Part shown: piece after piece, positions 25,293 through 36,507 of the stretch
Numbering within the stretch: the first letter of the stretch is position 1
Layout: the number at the start of each line of letters is the position of its first letter
Assembly: GCA_902806575.1 (NCBI GenBank)
Contig: CADCXD010000007.1
Span: forward strand, 434,001 to 498,000
Reading direction: 5' to 3'
Length of the DNA: 64,000 nt
Source: Jackrogersella multiformis
Taxonomy: Eukaryota; Ascomycota; Sordariomycetes; Xylariales; Hypoxylaceae
Notes under the pieces: model-generated
Database searches by the model: none
Seen by the model: only the letters and a program-made list of their open reading frames with translations
What the model was told of the DNA's origin: nothing
Program-made: the position numbers and the translations under genes

Positions 25293-26753
25293 TTATTCCT
25301 TCATCTTGACATAATTGCTTGGGAATATGCCATGTCTCGAGCCAACTATACCGGTCCTATATGAGATGAATATAAGTATCAAAGTTTTGGTCGGTTGTAT
25401 AGGTAGATTAGATTATATACTTACCACCAATCATTGTCGCTGTCCGTCTTCTTTAGCACCGTAATAATCTCACCTTTCTTGAAACCTAAGTCACCCGGTT
25501 GATCCGCTTCGAAGTTGAACAAGGCAACCGCTTCGTTCTTTTTCATCATCGCCTGCTTACTCGTGAAATTCGGCTTCGGTGCCGCTGGTCTCCCGGGTCC
25601 GGTTTTCTTCTCTTCTTGGAAGCCACCAGCAGAGGGCGCGGGTTGATCGCGATATACATAATTGTCGTCATGTGCTCGAGATCCCACCGTATTAGATCTA
25701 CCGAGATTACCACCGGCCGGTCGGTCATATACGTCGTCCTGCCAGGTATTCGCACGCTTTGGCCCGCCAAATTCACTTTGGCCGCTGGGTTGTTGAACCT
25801 CACTATAGGTACTCCCTCGCTGGCCGTTCCATACCACATTATCATGACGCTCCTCGTAGACCGGAACGTCATTGTACATATTATCTTCCACAGTGCCCTG
25901 GCGAACGCCGGCAAATATCCGAGAGTTCAGGACAGCCATTAACGGCGCAGCTTGCGGTGGTGGTCGAACGGAACCTGTGAGAAGCTGTGCTGCTGTCCAG
26001 CGTTGGCCGTACAACTTCTCGTTCGCATCTCTTCGTTCCACAATGGCCGAGCCCTCTAATGACACACCAGCGAACAGCCCCTTCGTCTTGCTGTAGCTAA
26101 AAATGCCAGCTACACCCTTGAGAGAGGCGGCACCGGCAGCTTCGGCGTTTCGACCAACCGGTCCGGCAGCTATAGACACGTTCCCGCCAAGTGTGATAGA
26201 ACCTTGCTGCGAGAATGTCTTGACAGCATGCGAATCGTTCAGGATGAAGACGAAATCGGTCAATTCGAAACCTATCTGACCGCCAAAGCCACCACCTGCC
26301 GTGATGATGGCAGACGGCGCAGACCACGCACCGTCGGGTAAACGAGCGACGACAAGGCCGGAACCGAAACGCGCGGATCCGAGGAATCCGGCTTTAATAA
26401 CGGTAAGGATCGCAAGGCCCTAGGAAGTTATAAGTTACGGCTGTTGCACGTATGGGTGGGTATTACTTCGTCCTTGACTTTGAGCTACACTTCAAACTGG
26501 AGCTCACTTACTTTGGCATTGGCGAGTATTGATGGAGGAATAATCTTGTCGGGACCGAACGCTTGTCGCGGATCAATGAACGAGGTGAGGATTTTGCCAC
26601 ACTTCTTGCACTCCGCTACGGGAATCGTAAGCAGCTAGAAACAGTACGTGGGTAATCACAGATGCTCGACCGCGGAGAGCTTGCGCCTGCTGAGACTTGG
26701 GGGTTGGGAGACTTACACGCCATAGACGACGGGAGAGGGTTGTTGATACCCAT
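25293..26753 (-). CDS. SH3/SYLF-domain actin-patch protein, Ysc84/Lsb3 type
   Basis: Lipid- and actin-binding protein of cortical patches involved in endocytosis. Exons on minus: 26753-26717, 26615-26512, 26419-25425 and 25356-25293, giving 399 residues, the family's usual size. The N-terminus MGINNPLPSS.. and SECKKCGKILTSF, the SYLF domain (AKGLAILTVIKAGFLGSARF, GGQIGFELTDFVFILND, LGGNVSIAAGPVGRNAEAAG, YSKTKGLFAGVSLEGS) and the C-terminal SH3 domain (EAVALFNFEADQPGDLGFKK, then W-TGIVGSRHGIFPSNYV) are all present. For exon 2 the acceptor after CGTAG at 26616 was chosen, because the nearer TAG acceptor breaks phase with exon 1; this choice restores the conserved SECKKCG. Introns are 101, 92 and 68 nt. 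The linker between SYLF and SH3 is tyrosine- and proline-containing and probably disordered. Confidence 0.95.
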
Positions 26754-27939
26754 CCTGAGAGATATCCGTTGCTATCCCAACTCGAAAGAACGTTGAATTC
26801 CGGGAAATCCGAGATGGAGTTGTCAGTGGTTTGCGACGGCAAAGAAAAGCTAAGCCGGTTTTCGTGGCGGTTTGCGAATACAAACTGCGGGGGGGGGAAT
26901 AAAGGCCGCCAAGTTAAATTGGAATCTACGACTTGGCGATGTTTAAACGAATTCGATTCGCAAACTCTCTGATGAGGATTAGAAGTTATATCGTACAGCT
27001 TCTGTAGTGGAAGGTATTGTTGTATTAGGAAGTGTTAGGATGTAGGTAAAAAGGAAGTAAAGTAAGTAGTAAGTACTAAGGTTAATGATTAAAGTTGGCG
27101 ATATGAAAGGATCAAATGTGAATACTGTACTACCTAGGATAATGCATTATTTATCTCCCTGCCTGCCTAGGTAGGTACTATCGAAATATCCAATTAATTA
27201 TGGCGTCGTCAGCTGCTAACTAGAGAGCTCTGCCACCTCAGCGGGGCAGGCGGCAACAACGGCAGCTCCATGTTGGAAGCTAGGTACAGCTCTATACTTT
27301 ACTAGTACAGACGATGAAGTCACGGAGGGACAGGATCCACCTGTCATGAGTGACGATTTTGACCCGGGGTAGCATATAAGAATGATTAGCTAAGCAGTAC
27401 CAATATAGTACTATGTAGGTAGCTACACTACACAGGTACTTACCTAACTAGGTACCTAGGTAGTTAGAGCTTACCAAGGCAGCAACAGCCACCTGATGAT
27501 GTGGCTAGGTAGGTCCTGTCTTTGCCTAGTGTCGATCACCAGCCACGCCATGCGTCATCTCTCTCGTCTTGCCGCCTCCTTTTTCCGTATCACGAAGACA
27601 ATACAACTTTATGTTTCCCCAATTAAAGCCGAATTCTAGGCAAAAGACATATGATACACTTGGGGAAACCAAAGACGAAAATCAATCTGCGCCCACGGGG
27701 GCCTTTTTATGAGAACGAAACTACGGGTCTATCTAGCGGTAGGTTCATACTATTCTATCATTCGTCGACGTTTCACTTCTCACTGCATCTGCAGTCGCAT
27801 TTGAACGGTACCAACATTCTCACCATCATCACCAACAACACTAGCATCAACTCTAACAAGACGACCAATACGTCCTCTCTCCTACATCGATAGCCTCTAT
27901 CAAGACCACATACTAGGAACCTCCGGTACCAAGTCCGAG
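26754..27939. other. Intergenic, divergent promoters of YSC84-like and SFT1-like genes
   Basis: About 1.2 kb between divergent genes. It holds TACCTAGGTA elements at 27166-27180 and 27435-27465. An open frame from 27651 ends just before the SNARE start and has no motif; it is most likely leader sequence. Confidence 0.6.
27435..27465. repeat. TACCTAGGTA palindrome cluster
   Basis: ACTTACCTAACTAGGTACCT followed by AGGTAG, in a shared upstream region. Confidence 0.7.
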
Positions 27940-28312
27940 ATGTCGGAAGCCTACGAGCGCGAGCGCCAGAACAATGCGCGGCTGGAAGAGCTATCCGCCA
28001 AGGTGTCGTCGCTCCGCGGCGTAACGGTAGATATCTACGACAACGCGAGAGCGCAGGACGTGATCGACAACACTGTACGAACCACCTCTCACCTTTTTCG
28101 CGAACCCATCCTATTCCCCCCAAAATACTAACCGTGCGCCTAACTCCGTCTAGACCGATACCTTCTCGTCCATGTCGTCGCAGCTGAAAGGGTCCGCCGG
28201 CCGGTTGGGTCGCATGGCAGCGTCGGGGAATAAAGTCGCCATCCTGAAACTCTCGGGCATCCTCATCGGCACATTTCTAGTCATGTTCTATATCCTAAGA
28301 TGGATCTTCTAG
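27940..28312 (+). CDS. SFT1: Golgi Qc-SNARE, Sft1/Bet1-like
   Basis: Short tail-anchored SNARE for intra-Golgi retrograde transport. Two exons, 27940-28074 and 28154-28312 (79-nt intron, GTACGA donor, ACTAAC branch point, TAG acceptor), encode 97 residues. Residues 1-70 form the SNARE coiled coil: LEELSAKVSSLRGVTVDIYD, a Gln in ARAQDVID that could be the zero-layer residue, and SSQLKGSAGRLGRM. Residues about 78-95 are the C-terminal membrane anchor (KLSGILIGTFLVMFYILRWIF region). The length equals that of yeast Sft1 as I recall it, and there is no long N-terminal extension as in Bet1, so Sft1 is favoured; Bet1-like naming remains possible. Confidence 0.88.
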
Positions 28313-28908
28313 ATAATGCCTTGTGCAATTGCTCACGAATAAACCGAACGCGGTACAGTCGACTAAGCCCTAGCGAGACAATTCGGATGATCGCAAAACG
28401 ATGTGCTGTCGGCTCTATATGCTAGGTAGCATAAGGTCATTTGCCTCGATGAAAATTTGGATACTGGGAGAATTCGTGAGAAAAAAAGCCGATGCCTACA
28501 CTTGGTTGGCTTAATATATATCATATGGTTACTAGAGGCTCAGACGGGGTTGCATTACCTGTCTTCACATATCTAGATGGTATTGGCAGCTGTTCTATGA
28601 TACAAGAGGAAGAAGGAGCCAAGCTACAGTTTTTTCAATGTCGGTGTTGGCAACCCCCTAGCATAGCATAGGCGTTATGAGTTAAGCCCTGTTCATGTGG
28701 AATATATGATTTGCAATTGAAAGTCCAGTGGGTTTACCTGGATTGGTCTTATGTGCTGATTCGTATTTGACAGTGAGCCCTTAGCAACCAACCTGACTAG
28801 ACTATACATAGCGAGAAGCCATACGGCTACGTCTTGGAATTCAATTTTCACAGGCCTGACCCCTATTCTGGCCATATGTCCTAGCCTACAAGTCGTTGAC
28901 CTAGCAGG
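28313..28908. other. Intergenic gap, convergent 3' ends
   Basis: About 600 bases between the 3' ends of the SNARE and ArfGAP genes. No ORF with family similarity or repeat is seen. Confidence 0.55.
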
Positions 28909-30711
28909 TTACTGCCAAACGTTGGAGAATAGATCATCACTTCCGACCCCACTAGCGGGTTTTGACCCTCCCTTGCTGTTAGAATTTCCGCCTGTGCTGC
29001 TAGTCCAACCGCCGAATTCCTCATCGGCTGCCACCTTTGGTGCAGGAGCAAACCCTCCCGAGGTGCCTGGTACTAGACTCTGACTGGCGAAAGATCCTCC
29101 GGTGCTACCCCAGGGACCAAAGTCGTTGCTACTGCTTAATGCAGGGGACCTAGCTGCCAGCGGGCTCTTCAAAACCGGGGCTGGAGCCGGGGTAGGATCA
29201 GGATTACCCCATGCGTTCCCCCAAACATCTGAATTGCTAAACGCGGTTGTGTTTAGCGAGGCCGTGGTCTTTGTGATAGGCACTTGCGCCGGAGCCGGCT
29301 TCGGTTGACTGGTGGAAAGGTTAAAAACGGAATCTGTAGTTGGTGATGGAATGGGAGCGGGCTTAGACGCAGCAAGTGCGGTGGACGGCTGAGGAGAAGG
29401 GTTGGACCAGTCGAAGAGATCGCCTAAGGCTGCTGAGGAAGATTGTGCCGGTTTCGATGTGGTAGTAGACATGCTGAAAGCACCGAAGCTATCAGATATA
29501 GACGTCGAGGGCTTTGGTTTATGTTGAGGTGCCGCTTGAACGGGCTTCGGGTCAAAGAAACTGCCCCCACTCAGATTTGAGAATGACGAAGCCGCGGGTT
29601 GGGGAGTCGACCGGTTACTAGACATGTTTGAAAGGCCCGCAAAGGCATCAGTTTGGGGGCTCTTCGGCGATGTCATATTCCCAAAGCTCAAGCTAGCAAA
29701 AGGGTCATCGAGTCCACTACTTGATTTCTTAGGCTGGTGTCCCATCGCTGGAGACTGCAGCGTAGGGGATTGCATTGAACCAAAACCCCCGAATGACCCA
29801 GAAGAAGAATGTGACGGCTGTTGAGGTGGCGGCTGAGGTCGCGGGGCCGAAGCATAGAGGGATAGGATAGATTGCTTAAGGTCGGGTCTCGACTGACCGC
29901 CGATACCGCCTGCATTTGTCGTGCTTGCTGGGCGAGGAGGTGCAGCCGGCGCTTCGCCTAAGAAATCCAAGCCTAGGAGTGAATCTTTCGGGTTTACTGT
30001 CTTCGGTGGGGCAGGAGCGGATTTAGGGGGGACCTGTGTCGAAGCTGGCCCGGCGGTACTCGCTCTTGGAGGGATGTCGTCGCCGCCGATGAGGTCTGCT
30101 TGGGGTGGCGGAGCCACTCCACCCCTTGATCCCCCTTGCGGCCCAACAGAGCTTTTGCGAATCGACTCTTTTCTCTCTATACTTTGTTTCTCCTTCACAA
30201 TGCTTAGTGGGACGTCATCATCGCCCTCGACATCTAAGGAGGCTGGATCGGGCATCGGCCCATCCATTACCCATCGCTTTAGCTCGTATTTGGTCCTGAT
30301 GAAGTTCTCGATCTTGGCTTCGGATGGGACGTGTCCGGCGGCCAATTTAGATTCCCAATATTTATTAGCGCGCGCGTTTCCCCAGCTCAAGATGCTTCGT
30401 AGTTGTTCATCGGTCCATGAGTCTAAGTCGACGGACTTGACTCGCGATATGTGGGTGCCCATTCCTCGGTGGATTCCCGAGCAGCGGATACAAACAAAGA
30501 CGCCCAGGTTCCAGCTCGCCCATCGCGGATCTATGTAAATAAAGCATGAGTTTCATAGGCATAAGCACTTCGTGCATGCTCCGGATGACATACGTTTGTT
30601 TCGTTTGCAATCGGCGCATATCTTGTTGGCTTCCAACTTCAAAAGACTCTTAATGGTTTGCGAGTTTTGGGCCGCCCTTTCAGCCGCGGGATTAGGAGGC
30701 CGTCTGGACAT
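28909..30711 (-). CDS. AGE2: ArfGAP, Age2/SMAP type
   Basis: GTPase-activating protein for Arf in trans-Golgi and endosomal transport. Exon 1 (30711-30594) and exon 2 (30530-28909) flank a 63-nt intron (GTATGT donor) that splits the zinc finger, giving 579 residues. The ArfGAP domain is at about residues 18-135. Its C4 zinc finger uses C32 and C35 (CADCKRN) and C53 and C56 (CIRC), and the arginine finger is in GIHRGMGTHISRVKS. The spacing and HPRWASWNLGVFVCIRC match Age2/SMAP rather than Glo3 or Gcs1. The long C-terminal part is Ser/Pro/Gln-rich and low complexity, with repeated short DPF-, DAF- and DLF-like and W-containing motifs (for example LDDPFASLSF and GDLFDWSNP) that may bind clathrin adaptors. 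It is divergently placed to the MsrB gene. Confidence 0.94.
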
Positions 30712-30900
30712 GGCGCGATCGCTTGTTAGTAGAAATCAAGAGTACCTAGGTATGAATTCGATGTATAGCCAAGTTGACAAATCAATCCTGGCGAGGTAAA
30801 GGTTGGGAGGTAGATAAGAAGGTTATGATTCAATGTTGTAAGAAAGGGGGTACTGTAGATAGAATGAAGAGTGGACAAAGTAACGGTATCAGGGTACAGG

Positions 30901-30930
30901 TGTAGGTACTTAGGTAGGTACCTAGGTACA
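30901..30930. repeat. TACCTAGGTA palindrome cluster
   Basis: TGTAGGTACTTAGGTAGGTA followed by CCTAGGTACA. Confidence 0.75.
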
Positions 30931-31447
30931 TGTATCTACCGTTTCTAAGGTTGTGGCACTGATATCAAATTTCAAGGTTTCAAAGTCCCAATTATCGAGA
31001 TGAGCCTCGATTGAAACTGTGGCTGTCCGTTTTTCAATTGGCCCGAGCGTCTCAAGTCTTTGGAATATGGAATAGTGGACCCGAAAAGAGTATCGGATGT
31101 CGCTAGATTTAGATAATCCGTCATCTTTATGCACACACTAATCCATGTTTGGTTAGAATAAGAACATTTGCTTATACAGAGTTACATAGTTACTTGAGTG
31201 TGGCAACTTCGGGACGTATGGGGTAAGGTCTGTGGTCTGTGACGACATACATAATCCATAAGATGCATAAAACCATAAACGGCTTCGGCAGCGCGGATTC
31301 GATATCAACTATGCCCAGGTCCCTGGGTACCTACTTATAACACTTTCTTACCTAATTAATCCCATGCACAGCCAACGTTGATTCCAAATCACACCCTAGC
31401 ATATATATACAATTCCAGTCTATGTAAACTCTTCTCATAATCAGCGG

Positions 31448-31466
31448 ATATATATATATATATATT
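31448..31466. repeat. (TA)n microsatellite
   Basis: About nine TA units just upstream of the MsrB gene. It could double as an AT-rich promoter element, but this is not shown. Confidence 0.8.
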
Positions 31467-31490
31467 CCGAGTCTCTTTCAATAATAACTC

Positions 31491-32154
31491 ATGCGATTAC
31501 CTCCATTCTCCAACTTGTTCCGTGCCTTTACTTCCTTCTCCTACCTCGCCAGAGTTCGACCCTTAGCTCATCAACCATTACTACGCAACCCATCAACCAT
31601 AAAGTCCATGCCATCAATTCCCTTCTTTGGTAGTCTATTTGGCTCTAGCTCCAGCTCATCTAACACCATGTCGTACCCAGACCAGAGAAGCCCTGATGAG
31701 TGGCGTACTGTTCTCAGCAAGGGTGTGTCTAGCCTATTCTTTTAACTGCGTCTAGAAATTTACTAATCTACATATTATAGAGCAATTCAGAATCCTAAGG
31801 GAAAAAGGCACAGAGGCTCCAGGCTCCGGGAAATACGACAAGTTCTTTTCCGAGTCTGGAGTCTATACGTGTGCAGGCTGTAACACACCCCTGTACAAGG
31901 CTAACCACAAGTTCAAGTCTGGTTGTGGCTGGCCGGCCTACTTCGACAGCATCCCCGGTGCAGTTACAAGGCATACAGACAATGCATTCGGCATGGCAAG
32001 AATTGAGATCTGCTGTGCCAACTGTGGCGGTCACCTTGGTCACGTTTTCAAGGGTGAGGGATATGCAACACCAACTGACGAGAGACACTGTGTCAACAGC
32101 ATCAGTTTAAACTTCTCTCCCGAGGATAAGCCAATCCAGGAAGGTTCAAAGTAG
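31491..32154 (+). CDS. Peptide-methionine (R)-S-oxide reductase (MsrB), possible mitochondrial leader
   Basis: Repairs methionine-R-sulfoxide in oxidised proteins using thioredoxin. Exons 31491-31722 and 31781-32154 (58-nt intron, GTGTGT donor, TACTAAT branch point, TAG acceptor) encode 201 residues. The SelR domain, from about residue 65, has the two zinc-binding CxxC pairs (CAGC and CANC), the substrate motif GCGWPAY, GHLGHVF and the catalytic cysteine in RHCVNSISLNF. The first about 40 residues are rich in Arg, Ser, Phe and Leu with almost no acidic residues, like a mitochondrial targeting sequence. In-frame ATGs at 31608 and 31668 could start a cytosolic form from the same gene. The (TA)n run lies just upstream. 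Confidence 0.94.
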
Positions 32155-33231
32155 AACAAGGCTTAGATCACGACTGCTGTATGAACATTGAGTTGCTTGT
32201 GTAGGTTAGTTGGTTTGTGGGAAGAGGCGGGCGAGAACGTAAGGGGCAAACATGGATAGGTACCTGGGCATTCAATGAGGGATTTTACTACTTCAAGTCG
32301 TCTCTTACCCTAGTTAAATTTATACCTTCATTGATCATGTTATAGTTGCCCTAGTATTCCCGATACGAGCACATACCATACTATTTCTTGCCTCGTAGAT
32401 TCTGTGCTGCCCATCCCTAGCATAGGGTCAGAAGGATAATTTTTCTCGTAATAATTTAACCCTAGGCTATTGTAGACTAATTATTTTTGAAAGAAGTCGA
32501 TTTATTTTTTATTTTGTGGGAATGATCAATGCATTCCTGTCGCTCACCTATCGTCAACCCCGAACAACCCCCCTATTTAGATTCTACTTCTCATATCGCA
32601 TTGCTAGATCGACTCAATATATACCTACAGTTCTATTGTAACGAGTAGAAATACCGGAATGTTATAAACAAAATTAATAATATACATATGTACAAAGTAT
32701 CTCGGTAGCTCTCTCGCTACGATGCCACTTACCGTAGCGTTAGCCATGGAAAAAGCCACATTCCCACTCGGAGTCGTATCTGGTGAGGTAAGAGTCTTGT
32801 GCTGCTGAAAGTCATTGTATATTACCGATCGCCCATATATAACGGCTAAGACTACGTTCAACCTCACTACAACGATGAGTACCTATGGAATAACAGTGGA
32901 TAGAAGAAGCTCGGAAGGGGCCTTCTAAGGCTGCCATAATCTACGATTAGACCACGTGAATTAACATCAGTCTCGAGCCGTTCAAAGCGGAAAATCTATT
33001 ATGAGGATATCAAGCCTCAAAACTCAAAACGATTTATAGTCTATCTCCGATGCCAGTACAAATTTATCAAAAAGACGAGCCAGCCAGCCAGCTCCCACTA
33101 GAAGAACCTTTCTTTCCCATACACAAATAACTTCTCTACATCGATTCCCAGTTGTTACACTCCCAAATTGTTCGAAAATTGTAAATTACGTACTATCTTC
33201 TCTTAACAAGATCAATATCATCACTACAAAC
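32155..33231. other. Intergenic gap, no gene recognised
   Basis: About 1.1 kb downstream of MsrB. Small frames only. The last 120 bases before 33232 are TC-rich on the plus strand, as in many fungal promoters. Confidence 0.5.
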
Positions 33232-33594
33232 ATGGATTACCGATACATCAACTCTCACACACCCAGCTCTCCTCTGGCAGCTCGGAGCAGCACTCCAAAG
33301 ATAGACGCATCTAAGAACACGAAAAAGCCCCGAAATGCCGACTTCAGAGTCTCGAAGGTCAAGCACGTCAGCAAACAGAGCCAAAGCCGCACCCCAGACG
33401 ACCAGATCCTAGAGAGCATCGAAGCCAAGCAAGAGGAGCCGGAACAAACACACAATTACAAGTTACGCTCGCACAAGCAGAAAATCTGGATAATGTATAT
33501 GAACGGATACCCAGGACGGATTTACTCTGTTTACGATAGAACCGCCCGCAAGAGAATTTACCACCACAAAAGGATGCGAAGCAGGTCAAGATGA
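33232..33594 (+). CDS. Small basic protein of unknown function
   Basis: Not recognised. 120 residues from an ATG in a good fungal context (CAAACATGG) after a TC-rich leader. The N-terminal two-thirds are Ser/Thr/Lys-rich and probably disordered. The C-terminal part is a compact, basic, aromatic-rich segment (KIWIMYMNGYPGRIYSVYDR, then RKRIYHHKR). The frame stops at 33592-33594, but the -1 frame continues open past the A-run at 33568-33571 to a stop at 33675-33677. The continuation reads KMTLLDGKLKLLQHVVTGEI and resembles the preceding segment, so the real protein may be about 148 residues if there is a frameshift, a sequence error or slippage. It could also be a chance ORF. Confidence 0.45.
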   Translation: MDYRYINSHTPSSPLAARSSTPKIDASKNTKKPRNADFRVSKVKHVSKQSQSRTPDDQILESIEAKQEEPEQTHNYKLRSHKQKIWIMYMNGYPGRIYSVYDRTARKRIYHHKRMRSRSR

Positions 33595-33677
33595 CGCTTT
33601 TGGACGGCAAATTGAAACTCCTTCAACACGTCGTCACTGGCGAGATTCTCTACGACAGCGACCGGAATAAGCACTGA

Positions 33678-35654
33678 GAATCGCCACCAACCCATTGCCC
33701 CTGGCCGGCTTCTGCACATGTCAGAGATGCCTCCCCTCGCACATTATGAACCGTTACGCCACAACAACCCTTAGCGAGTACATTTACACCCATACATTGC
33801 TCTAGTTAGATGTACTATTATCCCAACAAGTACATACATTACGAATCACGATGAGCATGGACGGCAGCGATCCCACGCCTCGGCATTAGCACCCGCCAGA
33901 ATATTGATACAGGGTTTATTGTACGGTTTATAGGAAAAGCTGCATTTCTTTTATTGTAATTGGAATTCATGATTTTTTCTAACAAAGCGGTATTTGGATT
34001 CGAAGGGTCATGGGGGCATGGTTGGTATTCGGATGCAGTATGGATGCAGACCTATTTGGAAACTCAGGGGGTCAATTTCATTTGCAGACAGGGTATCATA
34101 AGACAAAGTTTCCCCCAATTTCTTAGTAGTCTTAAGTTTCTCGTGATAAGTAAATACATTTGAACTGTGATAAGTTGATATTTGACTTTACTATCCGAGC
34201 GTACGCCTCCATCATAACTTAGTCTTAACCTTTGGTGCTTAACTGTTCATCAGCCACGAACTTCTGAAGCTGTTAGATATATCGGCTTTTACCATCATAG
34301 GCATCTAATTATACATAATTCATACAGGAGTCGTAAAAATGGCAATCCTCATCCTAGAACGACACTCATATTTGGAGTTGGTTAGACCACGCATATTGAT
34401 TGACCTTGCCCATGGCATACTCATTTGGAGACTATGTTTGAAAGCTAACACAGTGGAAAACTGTTTAATCGCGTTGGAGCCCAACCGGGCAGATTATAGA
34501 TTGGGATATTAAGTGGCATCTTATTTTCACGCGGTTCGTTCACCTAGGTTAATCGACTATTGACTCTTCTAGGTTTTAATGTGTCAGATTTAGGATATAG
34601 CGAAGGCTTGGATCATATAATACCAGGCTCCATGTAAAACCGCCTTTCTCTGCTCATTGTAAAGACAGGTACTCGGATGGAAGGCCGCCGAATCCGACAT
34701 CTCAAGCTGCACATTGGGAACGACTGCTAAAATTTGCCCATTTTTCTGCTATTAATTACCTTTCCAAGTCGATGAGTGCGTTGATAAACATTTACATATT
34801 TCACTGTGAACGATTCTGAGGGTATATAAGTCTAGTCATCTTAACTAGTTGCGGCTACAAAAGTCTTATACTTACCTAGGTACCTAGGTAGGTTATGCAC
34901 ATAGGTTAGGTCGTAGCCGAGATTTCAACAAACCTTCTTACGCCTCCTTTCTTTGGCGTACTAGTAATAGCGGCTAGGAATAAACAATAAACGGAATACG
35001 AACAGCTTAACTCATTAATCTACAGTTTAGCATTCAGAGAATGGATACTGTGAACTATTTTGGTCATACAACTAGGTATTCACTAGGTTATTAGATGATA
35101 AAATAGCATGAGCATTCTGCCTTTGCTGTTGGCTCACCCATGTAAATACCTAGGTAGATTTACTATTACCATACACGCACAGCTTCCCAAATAAGGGATG
35201 AATTCATTGAAGAGGCCGACACACCAAGACAAGTACCTACCTAAGGTAAGTAACTAATCCACTAGGTACTTGCTAACCAGGTAGTTGATTTACATAATAG
35301 TGGTTAAACTGCTACACCTCCTATGCATAATTTTCTGCTAGCCAGAGAAAAACGGCAGTCACTTATTATTACTTCCAACATTGCTAAGTTACCTAACCTT
35401 AGTGTCAGGGGAAAATAGTAGCTAGGCCCTAAAAGGGGTCAATGCCAATACAAGTGGGGGGCATCGCCCTCCCTATCTAGACATTTAAAGGGGCTAGGGA
35501 TTAATAGTCTCTTACCTACTCTGCAGCACAGACAAAACTCAAGGTTCTCTTACATCCCCTGACGGCTAAGCAATTTTTGAAAGAACATGATAGAGGTAGA
35601 TAGACTTGATAACAATTTCGATTTAATATTTAACATCTAACTAGGTTAGGTTAT
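33678..35654. other. Intergenic gap of 2 kb, AT-rich
   Basis: No gene recognised. The region is AT-rich with TACCTAGGTA clusters at about 34871-34893 and 35147-35157. Open frames are short and without motifs. Confidence 0.55.
34871..34893. repeat. TACCTAGGTA palindrome cluster
   Basis: CTTACCTAGGTACCTAGGTA followed by GGT, in an AT-rich gap. Confidence 0.8.
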
Positions 35655-36507
35655 TTAATCTCTTTGCTGACGGTATTTCGGTCCATTGTGACTTTTCCAC
35701 TGGGATGCCTGGATCCTAAGCAATCTTTTCAGCCGCCTCTTTTCCTCCCCTTCCGAGGCGGACTCTAACGATTTCGCTGTGCTCGCTAGGACCGGAAGCC
35801 GAGCCTTCATAGCGGCAACCTTGTCTCCCAGTCGGTAGAGAGCGGCCAGGATGTTCTGGGTTTCCGGTTTGTTCTTCCATTGGCCATCGGCTACCCCGTT
35901 GACCTGCTCTCTCACTGCTGCTGCTCCTGACTTTTTCTTGGCGATGTCGTCGGCGATGCTATGTAACGGAGCCCAGATAGTTGTCTCGGATTTGTTTGCG
36001 CATTTTTCAATCCGTTTGCATATGGCATCGAAACGACTTTCCATACTATCTAGATCCATATGAGCCTTGTCTATGTTCTTGGTAGCCCAGGACCGGCTGC
36101 GGAATTCTACATCGGTCTTTCGAGGTGGGTTTTGTTGGACCCCTTTTCATACCAACGTCGGTGGCGCTTACTTTTCGGGGTTCTGGTGGCCATCCTCCTC
36201 CTCGTATTCACTATTATTGAATGCGGCTTCCTCATCCTTCTCGGCTGCTCTGGTGGATGGATTTGATCTCGTATGGCGTTTCGATTTTTACCCTATTGTC
36301 GTACCATGACCTTAGTTCGTCGTTAGATAAGAGTTCATAGGCGGCTTGAATCTGGACGAATGCCTCGTGGCTTTCCGGGCCGGCTTTGTCCGGGTGGAAT
36401 CGGAGACAAAGTCTTCGGTAACTGTTCTTGATATTTTGAGCGTCGACGTCGCGACTTACACCTAGAACCGTGTACGGGTTAAATGATGGCGTTCTTTGAT
36501 GAGTCAT
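35655..36507 (-). CDS. J-domain (DnaJ/Hsp40 type C) protein
   Basis: Co-chaperone that would stimulate an Hsp70 ATPase. The start at 36507 leads directly into a J domain (residues about 10-70): NPYTVLGVSRDVDAQNIKNS, the HPD motif in FHPDKAGPE, then AYELLSNDELRSWYDN. The rest is charged and helical, ending RLKRLLRIQASQWKSHNGPK. The three parts lie in different frames. My model uses exons 36507-36292, 36239-36172 and 36096-35655 (introns 52 and 75 nt), giving 241 residues. The second intron has a good GTAAGC donor. The first has a weak GTAAAA donor and GAG acceptor, and a single-base difference in the A-run at 36286-36290 would equally restore the frame. No glycine-rich or zinc domain follows, so it is a class C protein. 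The partner Hsp70 is unknown. Confidence 0.75.

Larger units (their letters stand above)
30712..31490. other. Intergenic, divergent promoters of AGE2-like and MsrB genes
   Basis: About 780 bases. A TACCTAGGTA cluster is at 30901-30930 and a (TA)n run at about 31448-31466, about 25 bp upstream of the MsrB ATG. No gene recognised; a 70-codon minus-strand frame at 30922-31134 has no motif. Confidence 0.55.

Noticed and set aside
25499..25942. 147-codon plus-strand frame
   Set aside because: Antisense to the Ysc84-like linker region; no family signal.
26616..26634. TAG acceptor at 26635 for Ysc84-like exon 2
   Set aside because: It gives the wrong phase with exon 1; the acceptor at 26616 restores the conserved SECKKCG.
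29921..30538. 205-codon plus-strand frame
   Set aside because: Antisense shadow of the low-complexity AGE2 C-terminus; the real gene on the other strand has the ArfGAP domain.
36060..36309. Two separate genes, a J-domain peptide and an unrelated 134-residue protein
   Set aside because: Same strand, tightly adjacent, the intervening sequence is coding-like in a third frame, and a good GTAAGC donor links the parts; one interrupted gene is simpler.
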